From: Azoarcus sp. PA01 | GTDB lineage: Bacteria; Pseudomonadota; Gammaproteobacteria; Burkholderiales; Rhodocyclaceae | Reading direction: 5' to 3' | DNA: 64,000 bases | Assembly (NCBI GenBank): GCA_001274695.2 | Contig: LARU01000002.1 | Coordinates: 992,001-1,056,000 of the forward strand | In this document: positions 56,006-64,000 of the stretch, one piece after another | How the letters are laid out: each line of letters begins with the position of its first letter | How positions within the stretch are numbered: position 1 is the stretch's first letter | The notes under the pieces: model-generated | The model's input: the letters and a program-made list of their open reading frames with translations, nothing else | What the model was told of the DNA's origin: nothing | Database searches by the model: none | Position numbers and translations under genes: made by a program

Positions 56006-56311
56006 TCAGCGTCTGCGCCGCTGCTGCGGACCGAGAGGTCCGCGGCCTTCGATATGACGGAACGTGATGCGCCCCTTGCTCAGATCGTAGGGGGAGAGTT
56101 CGAGTGAAACCTTGTCGCCGCACAGGATGCGGATGTGGTGCTTGCGCATCTTGCCCGCGGAGTAGGCAACGAGGTTGTGGCCGTTGTCCAGGGTGACGCG
56201 GAAACGGGAGTCGGGCAGGACTTCAACTACCATCCCGCTCATTTCGATCAGTTCTTCCTTGGCGATGACGATGTCTCCAGAAGCAAAGCAGAAAGGGAAA
56301 AAGTCCGGCAT
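56006..56311 (-). CDS. infA: Translation initiation factor IF-1 paralogue
   Basis: An S1-fold OB protein: [39 protein letters not shown] and [20 protein letters not shown] are diagnostic of IF-1, with a basic tail GPQQRRRR. The family N-terminus M-AKEELIEM corresponds here to an ATC codon at 56266-56264, with GGAG eight bases before it. The nearest ATG in frame is at 56311 and adds 15 residues ([15 protein letters not shown]), with a poor ribosome-binding site. I give the ATG coordinates, but the ATC start would yield a normal 86-residue protein. Confidence 0.85.
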   Translation of the reverse strand: MPDFFPFCFASGDIVIAKEELIEMSGMVVEVLPDSRFRVTLDNGHNLVAYSAGKMRKHHIRILCGDKVSLELSPYDLSKGRITFRHIEGRGPLGPQQRRRR

Positions 56312-56418
56312 GCGCCGTAATTTTTCCCTCGGGGAGGCGTTCTTGAAGGAATGCCGCAGTCCCGGCCCCGGCTGGGGCCGAAGGCATGGCGTTGCTGCCA
56401 TGCCGCGTCCGGGAACGC

Positions 56419-56625
56419 TCAGTCAGCCGGACGGATGTTCGACGCCTGCTGGCCTTTCGGGCCGGAGGTGACGTCGAAGCTGACACGCTGGCCTTCAGCC
56501 AGGGTCTTGAAACCCTGTCCCTGGATCGCGGAGAAGTGCGCGAAAAGATCGTCGCCACCGCTTTCCGGAGTGATGAAACCGAAGCCTTTGGAGTCGTTGA
56601 ACCACTTCACGGTACCTGTTGCCAT
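56419..56625 (-). CDS. Cold-shock protein (CspA family)
   Basis: A 68-residue RNA chaperone: [20 protein letters not shown] with RNP-1 (KGFGFI) and [10 protein letters not shown] with RNP-2. It lies upstream of the infA paralogue on the same strand, a common pairing. The gap beyond its start is long, consistent with a structured 5' leader. Confidence 0.95.
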   Translation of the reverse strand: MATGTVKWFNDSKGFGFITPESGGDDLFAHFSAIQGQGFKTLAEGQRVSFDVTSGPKGQQASNIRPAD

Positions 56626-56931
56626 GTCTTGAATATCCTGAAAAATGAAGGGACGTGCCCTAGGGTGAGGGCGAAGCTCAAGACGGCAGGGTGATGAGGG
56701 AGAGATACCGCAGAAAAGCAGATACTGAACCTGACAACAACGGTGCTACTTGAAGATCGCTGCGGTGCACTGTGGACTGGATCGCCGGGTTTTGCAAACG
56801 GAACGCACATTCTTACATCTGCGCGGCTTTGCATGAATGCCTGCAGCATCTCCGGTTCCCGCCGCTCCGGACCCGGCCGAACGGCGGCGGCGGCAAATCC
56901 GAGCGGTGCGCCACACGGCGTCGCGGACAGT
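56626..56931. other. Intergenic region: probable csp leader and divergent promoters
   Basis: About 300 bases between csp and the ahcY promoter. Short frames on both strands have no recognisable product. It should carry the csp 5' leader; I see no single strong motif. Confidence 0.5.
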
Positions 56932-56937
56932 TATAAT
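56932..56937 (+). promoter_or_regulatory. -10 element of the ahcY transcript
   Basis: Perfect TATAAT, placing the transcription start about ten bases ahead of the riboswitch. No good -35 is visible at the usual spacing. Confidence 0.65.
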
Positions 56938-56946
56938 CTCCGTCTG

Positions 56947-57053
56947 CCGAGGAGCGCTGCGAGACTTTCGTCCCAGGCTCGGCTCATTTTCCGCAACTGC
57001 GCTCACCTTAACCCGTGCCGGGCACGGGGTGACGAAGGTGAGCCCACCGCAGC
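56947..57053 (+). promoter_or_regulatory. S-adenosylhomocysteine (SAH) riboswitch
   Basis: CCGAGGAGCGCTGCGA is followed by CCCAGGCTCGG (57 bases region), then GCTCACCTT (57001-57009) pairing with AAGGTGAGC (57035-57043) and a closing CGCAGC that pairs with GCTGCG. This is the SAH riboswitch consensus. It switches ahcY on when SAH accumulates. It ends 33 bases before the ahcY ATG, close to the AAGGA ribosome-binding site. Confidence 0.93.
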
Positions 57054-57086
57054 ACCCCTTCCCGGCCACACGTTCAAGGAATTCAC

Positions 57087-58526
<1,440 letters not shown>

Positions 58527-58538
58527 CCGGGGCGCATC

Positions 58539-59378
58539 ATGCACAGACCCGAACTTTCGATCGAATTCTTCCCGCCGCAGACGCCCGAAGGGGAAGAAAA
58601 ACTGCGGGCGACGCGCGCTGCGCTCGCGGCGCTGAAGCCGACGTTTTTCTCGGTGACGTACGGCGCGGGCGGCTCGACGCGCGAGCGCACGTTCTCGACC
58701 GTCAGGGAGATCGCCGCGGACGGCTTTGAAGCCGCTCCGCACCTGTCGTGCATCGGTTCGACGCGCGCCGGCATCCGCGAAATCCTCGACGACTACGCGT
58801 CGGCCGGGATCCGGCGCATCGTCGCGTTGCGCGGCGACCTGCCGTCGGGGGTCGGCGATCCGGGCGAGTTCCGCTACGCCAACGAGCTCGTCGAGTTCAT
58901 CCGCGCGGAAACCGGCGATCGCTTCCGCATCGAAGTCGCCGCGTACCCGGAATGGCATCCGCAGGCGAAGAACCCGAACGACGACCTCGCGGCGTTCAGG
59001 CGCAAGGCCGAAGCCGGCGCCGATTCGGCGATCACGCAGTATTTCTACAACCTCGACGCCTACCTGCATTTCGTCGACCAGGTGCGCGCGATGGGCGTGG
59101 CGATCCCGATCGTGCCCGGCATCATGCCGATCGCGAGCTTCTCGAAGCTCGCGCGCTTCTCGGACGCGTGCGGCGCCGAGCTGCCGCGCTGGATGCGGCG
59201 CAAGTTCGAGGGGTACGGCGACGATGCCGAGTCGATCCGCGGGTTCGGCCTCGACGTCGTGACGAACCTGTGCGAGCGCCTGCTCGCCGCCGGCGCGCCC
59301 GGCCTGCATTTCTACAGCATGAACCAGGCGGGGCTGACGACGGCGATCTGCGAGCGGTTGAAGCTCGGTCCGGGGTAA
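58539..59378 (+). CDS. metF: Methylenetetrahydrofolate reductase
   Basis: A 279-residue FAD-dependent TIM-barrel enzyme supplying 5-methyl-THF for homocysteine methylation. ELSIEFFPPQTPEGEEKL, FFSVTYGAGGSTRERT and RRIVALRGDLP are signature segments, and QYFYNLDAYLHFVD lies in the folate region. Co-transcribed with ahcY. Confidence 0.96.
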   Translation: MHRPELSIEFFPPQTPEGEEKLRATRAALAALKPTFFSVTYGAGGSTRERTFSTVREIAADGFEAAPHLSCIGSTRAGIREILDDYASAGIRRIVALRGDLPSGVGDPGEFRYANELVEFIRAETGDRFRIEVAAYPEWHPQAKNPNDDLAAFRRKAEAGADSAITQYFYNLDAYLHFVDQVRAMGVAIPIVPGIMPIASFSKLARFSDACGAELPRWMRRKFEGYGDDAESIRGFGLDVVTNLCERLLAAGAPGLHFYSMNQAGLTTAICERLKLGPG

Positions 59379-59430
59379 GCGCGGCCGCCGCGGGGAAGAT
59401 TCAGCCTGCGGCGGGCGCGCCGGTCACACG

Positions 59431-59727
59431 TCAGCCAATGCCGTGGCGGCGCATCCAGCGATGAAAATCCTCGCGCCCGGCCGCGCTGCGCAATCGTCCC
59501 AAGTGCAGCGCCATGTTCTCGACCATCGTGTGCGCGGCGATCGCCGCCATCACTTCGAGCCGTGCTTCGGTGCTCAGCCCGTGCTCGGCGAGCTTGCGGT
59601 CGAGCTCGCAGAAGTGGTTCGCCATCAGGCTGCGCGCTTCGTGCTCGTCCAGGGCAAGGCCGTCCAGATCCAGCCGGTCTTCAGCCTCGATCTCGGCGAT
59701 CAATGATTCAACGGATTGTGGCGTCAT
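59431..59727 (-). CDS. Small conserved protein of unknown function
   Basis: A 98-residue, mostly helical cytosolic protein from the ATG at 59727, set by GGAGG six bases upstream. It has acidic helices (ESLIAEIEAEDRLDLDGLAL) and HTMVENMALHLGRLRSAAGR. I do not recognise the family. It lies downstream of the HerA-like gene on the same strand. Confidence 0.72.
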   Translation of the reverse strand: MTPQSVESLIAEIEAEDRLDLDGLALDEHEARSLMANHFCELDRKLAEHGLSTEARLEVMAAIAAHTMVENMALHLGRLRSAAGREDFHRWMRRHGIG

Positions 59728-59833
59728 CGCGGACCTCCAGCTGGCACTTGGTGGCGATTGGACCCGCGCCACCGTCATCAGTGCCCGCCGCGATCCGCCA
59801 CCCATCTGCTGCGGGACTGGCGCGCGCGAAAAA

Positions 59834-61369
59834 TCAGCGCTTGCGGCTGCTCCCGCCGAACAGCGAGCCGAGCACGCCGCGCACGATCTGCCGCCCAACC
59901 GAACTGCCGATCGTGCGCGCGACGGTTTTCGCCGCGATATCGACGAGCCCGTCGCGCTTGCCGCCGCGCGGGCCGGTCGAACCGAACAGGATGTCGCCCA
60001 TGCCGCCCATCAACCCGCCCGAACCCGAACCGTCGGCCGCGCCGGAGCCGGACGCCTGGGCTGCCTCCGCCGCACCCGCTGCGGTCGCCGCCGCCGCCTG
60101 GGCCCGCAGCAATTCGTACGCCGACTCGCGGTCGAGCAGCTTCTCGTAGTGACCGTACAGCACCGAGCCGCGAATCGCCTGGCTGCGCTCATCAGCCGTC
60201 AGCGGACCGAGCCGCGACGCGGGCGCGATGACCGAAACGCGTTCGACGATTTCGGGACGGCCTTTTTCGTCGAGGAAGGACAGCAGCGCTTCGCCGACGC
60301 CCAGCTCGGTGATGGCCGTGGCGGCGTCGAACGCCGGGTTCGCGCGCATCGTCTCGGCCGCGGTCCGGACCGCTTTCTGGTCGCGCGGCGTGAACGCGCG
60401 CAACGCGTGCTGGACCCGGTTGCCGAGCTGACCGAGCACGGACTCGGGCACGTCGAGCGGGTTCTGGGTGACGAAATATACGCCGACGCCTTTCGAGCGG
60501 ATCAGCCGCACGACCTGCTCGACCTTGTCGACGAGGGCTTTCGGCGCGTCGTCGAACAAGAGGTGCGCTTCGTCGAAGAAAAACACCAGCTTCGGCCGGT
60601 CGAGGTCGCCGACTTCGGGCAGCTGCTCGAAAAGCTCGGCGAGCATCCACAGCAGGAACGTCGAATACAGCGCGGGAGAGTGGTACAGCTTGTCGGCGGC
60701 CAACACGTTGATGACGCCGCGGCCTTCGGCATCGGTTTGCATCAGATCGGCGAGGTCGAGCATCGGCTCGCCGAAGAACCGGTCGCCGCCCTGCTCCTCG
60801 AGCGCCAGGAGGCCGCGCTGGATCGCGCCGATCGATGCCGCCGAGACGTTGCCGTACTGCGTCGTCAGCGACTTCGCGTTCTCGCCGACGTGCTGCACCA
60901 TCGCGCGCAGGTCCTTCAGGTCGAGCAGCAGCAGGCCGTTGTCGTCGGCGAGGCGGAAGACGATCTGCAGCACGCCGGCCTGCGTGTCGTTGAGGTTCAA
61001 GAGGCGCGCGAGCAGCAGCGGCCCCATGTCGGAGACCGTCGCTCGCACCGGGTGGCCACTTTCACCGAACACGTCCCAGAACACGACGGTGTTCGCGCGC
61101 GGCGTGTAGTCGGTGATGCCGATCGCGGCGAGCCGCTGCAGCAGCTTGTCGCTCGCGACGCCGGGCGCGCCGATGCCCGACAGGTCGCCCTTGATGTCGG
61201 CGACGAACACCGGCACGCCGATGCTCGCGAAGGATTCCGCCATCTTCTGCAGCGTCACCGTCTTGCCGGTGCCGGTCGCGCCGGCGACCAGGCCATGCCG
61301 GTTGGCAAGACGCGGCAACAGGTTGATGTCCTTGTTGCCGGCGCGGGCGATCAAGAGCGGCTCGACCAT
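59834..61369 (-). CDS. HerA-like ATPase (DUF853/YjgR family)
   Basis: A 511-residue P-loop ATPase: [20 protein letters not shown] near residue 30 (Walker A), [20 protein letters not shown] (Walker B), and the arginine/sensor region [20 protein letters not shown]. The C-terminus is Gly/Ser-rich, then [19 protein letters not shown]. Family members resemble HerA/FtsK motors but their substrate is unknown. Confidence 0.9.
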   Translation of the reverse strand: MVEPLLIARAGNKDINLLPRLANRHGLVAGATGTGKTVTLQKMAESFASIGVPVFVADIKGDLSGIGAPGVASDKLLQRLAAIGITDYTPRANTVVFWDVFGESGHPVRATVSDMGPLLLARLLNLNDTQAGVLQIVFRLADDNGLLLLDLKDLRAMVQHVGENAKSLTTQYGNVSAASIGAIQRGLLALEEQGGDRFFGEPMLDLADLMQTDAEGRGVINVLAADKLYHSPALYSTFLLWMLAELFEQLPEVGDLDRPKLVFFFDEAHLLFDDAPKALVDKVEQVVRLIRSKGVGVYFVTQNPLDVPESVLGQLGNRVQHALRAFTPRDQKAVRTAAETMRANPAFDAATAITELGVGEALLSFLDEKGRPEIVERVSVIAPASRLGPLTADERSQAIRGSVLYGHYEKLLDRESAYELLRAQAAAATAAGAAEAAQASGSGAADGSGSGGLMGGMGDILFGSTGPRGGKRDGLVDIAAKTVARTIGSSVGRQIVRGVLGSLFGGSSRKR

Positions 61370-61445
61370 GGCGAAATCCTCGATGGATGAATTCGCCCGA
61401 GTTTAGCAGGATGCCGGGGCGCCGGACCCCGGCACCCCGCGGCGA

Positions 61446-62654
61446 TCACGCCGGAACGCGTTCGATGACCAGCGCGATGCCGTGGCCGACGCCGATGCAC
61501 AGGCTGACGACCGCGTAACGCCCGCCGCGACGCTCGAGTTCGCGCGCCGCGGACAGCGCGATGCGCGCGCCGGACGCGCCGAGCGGATGGCCGACCGCGA
61601 TCGCGCCGCCGTTCGGATTGACGCGCGGATCGTCGAACGCGACGTCGAGCAGCTTCAGGCAGCCCAACACCTGCGGCGCGAACGCTTCGTTGATCTCGAT
61701 GACGTCCATGTCCTTGAGCGTCAACTCGGCGCGCGCGAGCGCCTTCGGGATCGCGTAGGCCGGCCCGACGCCCATGATGCGAGGCTCGACACCGGCGACC
61801 GCGCCACCGAGGATGCGCGCCATCGGCGCAGCGCCGGCCCGTTCGCCGGCCGCGCGGCTGCCGACGAGCAGCGCGGCCGCGCCGTCGTTGATGCCCGAAG
61901 CGTTGCCGGCAGTGACGACGCCGTCGGCGAACAGCGGCTTCAGTTTCGCGAGCGCCTCGTACGTCGATTCGGGGCGCGGATGCTCGTCCTCGGCGACGAC
62001 CAGCGGCGGCGTCTTGCGCCCGGTCGGCACCGAGATCGGCAGGATCTCGCCGGCGTAGAAAGCGGCCTCTTTCGCCGCCGCGTATTTCGCCTGCGACGCA
62101 GCGGCGAAGCGATCCGCGGCGTCCCGCGTGATGCCGAACTCGGCAGCGACGTTGTCGCCGGTCTCCGGCATGCTGTCGTTGCCGTACTCTTCGACGAGGC
62201 GCGGATTCGGGAAGCGCGCGCCGATCGTCGTGTCGAACACCTTGAAATCGCGGCTGTACGCCGATTCGGCTTTCGCGACGACGAAAGGCGCGCGGCTCAT
62301 GCTTTCGACGCCACCGGCGACGTAAAGCTCGCCTTCGCCGCAGCTCACCGCGCGGGCGCTGTCGAGCACGGCGGCAAGGCCGCTGCCGCACAGGCGGTTG
62401 ACCGTCTGGCCGGCGACCGTTACCGGCAGGCCGGCGAGCAGCGCGGCGTGGCGCGCGACGTTGCGTGAATCCTCGCCGGCCTGGGCCGCGCAGCCGAGGA
62501 TCACGTCCTCGACGTCGGCGCCCTGGAACGGCGAGCGGGCGAGCACTTCGCGGATCACGGTCGCGACGAGGTCATCCGGGCGAACCGCGGCGAGCTTGCC
62601 GGCGTGGCGGCCGATCGGGGAGCGCAGACCGGCGTAGATGTAAGCGTCGAGCAT
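61446..62654 (-). CDS. paaJ: Acetyl-CoA acyltransferase (3-oxoadipyl-CoA thiolase type)
   Basis: A 402-residue thiolase. The start MLDAYIYAGLRSPIGRHAGK is typical of PaaJ/PcaF. The nucleophile Cys is in VNRLCGSGLAAV, the His in GHPLGASGARIALS and the second Cys in SLCIGVGHGIAL. It catalyses the final thiolytic step of phenylacetate or aromatic beta-oxidation. The 3-hydroxyacyl-CoA dehydrogenase gene lies 26 bases upstream on the same strand. Confidence 0.85.
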   Translation of the reverse strand: MLDAYIYAGLRSPIGRHAGKLAAVRPDDLVATVIREVLARSPFQGADVEDVILGCAAQAGEDSRNVARHAALLAGLPVTVAGQTVNRLCGSGLAAVLDSARAVSCGEGELYVAGGVESMSRAPFVVAKAESAYSRDFKVFDTTIGARFPNPRLVEEYGNDSMPETGDNVAAEFGITRDAADRFAAASQAKYAAAKEAAFYAGEILPISVPTGRKTPPLVVAEDEHPRPESTYEALAKLKPLFADGVVTAGNASGINDGAAALLVGSRAAGERAGAAPMARILGGAVAGVEPRIMGVGPAYAIPKALARAELTLKDMDVIEINEAFAPQVLGCLKLLDVAFDDPRVNPNGGAIAVGHPLGASGARIALSAARELERRGGRYAVVSLCIGVGHGIALVIERVPA

Positions 62655-62680
62655 CAATAGTCCTTGTAGGGAGAGCAGGT

Positions 62681-64000
62681 TCAGTTTTCGGGAGTCAGCA
62701 GCGACACGCCAAGGCGCGCGCGCCGGATCAGCCACGGACTCGGGCGATAGCGCGGGTCGCGGTAGAAATCGTGGAGCCGCTCGAGGATCGTCAGCACCGT
62801 CGCGGCGCCGAGCGCATCGCCCATCGCGAGCGGGCCTTTCGGGTAGCCGAGGCCGAGCCGGACTGCGCAGTCGATGTCGTCGGGTGTGGCGACGCGCTGC
62901 TGCGCGATGTCGCAGCCGATATTGACGATCATCGCGACGACGCGCTGCGCGACGAAGCCCGGGCTGTCGTGGATCACCGAAACGACGGTGTCTTCGCCTG
63001 CGAGCGCGGCCCACGCGGCGTCACGCGCCGCGGGCGTCGTCAACGGGTTCGTCATCAGCGTCAGGTGGCCGTCGAGGAACAGCGGATCGAGCGCGAGCGT
63101 GCGCGACGGGTCGAGCCCTTCGGCGAGCGCGGTCGTCGTCGTGTCGAAGCCGACCGGCAGCACGAGGCACACCGAGCTGTCGCCCGGCCGCTCGCCGTAG
63201 TCGATCGGAATGCCCCGTCCGGCGAGCAGCGTCAGCACGCGCGCGTGCCCGACCGCGTCGCTCGGGCTGACCCAGATCGGCGTCTGCGTCAGGGCCGGGA
63301 CTTCCGGCGTCGCGACCGGCTCGGCCTGGCCGTTCGTATACGTATAGAAGCCGCGCCCGCTCTTGCGCCCGAGCAACCCCGCGGCGAGGCGCGTGCGCGT
63401 CAGCGGCGACGGACGGTAACGCGGCTCCTGGTAGTACTGCGTGTAGATCGACTCCATGACCGGATGCGAGACATCGAGTCCGGTCAGGTCGAGGAGCTCG
63501 CACGGCCCCATGCGAAAGCCCGCGGCGTCGCGCAGGATCGCATCGACCGCCGGAACTTCGGCGATGCCTTCGCCGAGGACGCGCAGCGCTTCAGTCAGAT
63601 AGCCGCGCCCGGCGTGATTGACAATGAACCCCGGGGTGTCCTTCGCGCGCACCGGCGTGTGCCCCATGCGCCGCGCGAGCGCCGTCAGCGCTTCGCCCGC
63701 CCACGGCGCGGTCAAGGCACCGTCGATGACTTCGACGATCTTCATCAGCGGCACCGGGCTGAAAAAATGGAAGCCGGCGACGCGTTCGGGCACGCGGCAG
63801 CCGGCGGCGATCGACGTCACCGACAGCGACGACGTGTTCGTCGCGAGCAGGCAGTCGTCGGAAACGATCGCTTCGAGGTCGCGGAACAGCTGGCGCTTGG
63901 CGTCGAGATCCTCGACGATCGCCTCGATCACGAGCTCGCAGTCGGAGAGATCCTGCAGCGTGTCGGCGATGTGCAGCCGCGCGACCGCGGCCTGCGCGTC
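62681..64000 (-). CDS. paaH: 3-hydroxyacyl-CoA dehydrogenase, PaaH type (5' end missing)
   Basis: The C-terminal 439 residues of a gene that runs off the right edge; the N-terminal part of the Rossmann domain is missing. It includes LATNTSSLSVTSIAAGCRVP and FHFFSPVPLMKIVEVIDGA, then two C-terminal dehydrogenase domains (DTPGFIVNHAGRGYLTEALR and DSPGFVAQRVVAMIVNIGCD), the double-domain form seen in PaaH/PaaC. It would oxidise 3-hydroxyadipyl-CoA before the thiolase encoded next. Confidence 0.88.
   Translation of the reverse strand, partial: DAQAAVARLHIADTLQDLSDCELVIEAIVEDLDAKRQLFRDLEAIVSDDCLLATNTSSLSVTSIAAGCRVPERVAGFHFFSPVPLMKIVEVIDGALTAPWAGEALTALARRMGHTPVRAKDTPGFIVNHAGRGYLTEALRVLGEGIAEVPAVDAILRDAAGFRMGPCELLDLTGLDVSHPVMESIYTQYYQEPRYRPSPLTRTRLAAGLLGRKSGRGFYTYTNGQAEPVATPEVPALTQTPIWVSPSDAVGHARVLTLLAGRGIPIDYGERPGDSSVCLVLPVGFDTTTTALAEGLDPSRTLALDPLFLDGHLTLMTNPLTTPAARDAAWAALAGEDTVVSVIHDSPGFVAQRVVAMIVNIGCDIAQQRVATPDDIDCAVRLGLGYPKGPLAMGDALGAATVLTILERLHDFYRDPRYRPSPWLIRRARLGVSLLTPEN

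Noticed and set aside
56330..56400. A GGCCCCGGCTGGGGCC hairpin as terminator of csp
   Set aside because: No T tract in either direction and it lies inside or just ahead of the infA leader.

Overview
The window comes from a GC-rich proteobacterium, most likely a betaproteobacterium of the Rhodocyclales (Azoarcus/Aromatoleum/Thauera type). Supporting signs are a 6S RNA next to zapA, an SAH riboswitch ahead of ahcY-metF, a long-form IF-1 paralogue beside a cold-shock gene, an ftrABCD-type ferrous iron system and paa-type beta-oxidation genes at the right edge. Taxonomy is inferred from gene content and protein flavour only. Genes are densely packed, mostly in short operons with 4-base overlaps. 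I see no tRNA, rRNA, CRISPR array or prophage. One intact IS630-family element is present.

Layout. 1-3.98 kb: end of an rRNA methyltransferase gene, hemJ, an epimerase, a 2Fe-2S flavin reductase and an HDOD protein. 4.08-5.25 kb: IS630 element. 5.3-9.5 kb: an HDOD/histidine kinase gene and a receiver-PAS-GGDEF-EAL gene. 9.5-11.5 kb: cytochrome c, a small membrane protein and queF. 11.7-24.8 kb: a complete Lap-type (c-di-GMP-controlled) adhesin retention system: TolC-like LapE, LapG protease, LapD receptor, glycosyltransferase, a short threonine-repeat LapA-like adhesin, a LuxR-type regulator, and the LapC/LapB type I exporter. 25.1-28.4 kb: Zur-znu zinc uptake operon with a frameshifted znuA. 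28.4-31.6 kb: egtB, a TauE exporter, a dispersed repeat, 6S RNA, zapA and a ZapB-like gene. 31.6-42.5 kb: HDOD protein, ilvD, yceH, lgt, malonyl-CoA decarboxylase, and a GGDQF-EAL/porin/periplasmic-binding-protein operon. 42.5-45.9 kb: Fur-type hemP-bfd-bfr and tonB-exbB-exbD. 46.2-50.9 kb: MacAB-type tripartite efflux. 51.2-55.9 kb: ftrA-porin-ftrBCD iron uptake. 56-59.4 kb: infA paralogue, csp, SAH riboswitch, ahcY, metF. 59.4-64 kb: a small conserved protein, a HerA-like ATPase, a thiolase and a 3-hydroxyacyl-CoA dehydrogenase cut by the window edge.

How it fits together. Two themes dominate: second-messenger control of surface attachment (six GGDEF/EAL/HDOD proteins, with LapD-LapG-LapA as the effector) and metal homeostasis (Zur-znu, Fur-hemP-bfd-bfr, TonB-ExbBD, Ftr). 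The most unusual item is the LapA-like protein. It has the LapA retention module and a PAAG LapG cleavage site, but only 889 residues made largely of 19-residue, 42% threonine repeats, no RTX repeats, and a glycosyltransferase gene 52 bases downstream. This looks like a minimal, possibly glycosylated, mucin-like Lap adhesin.
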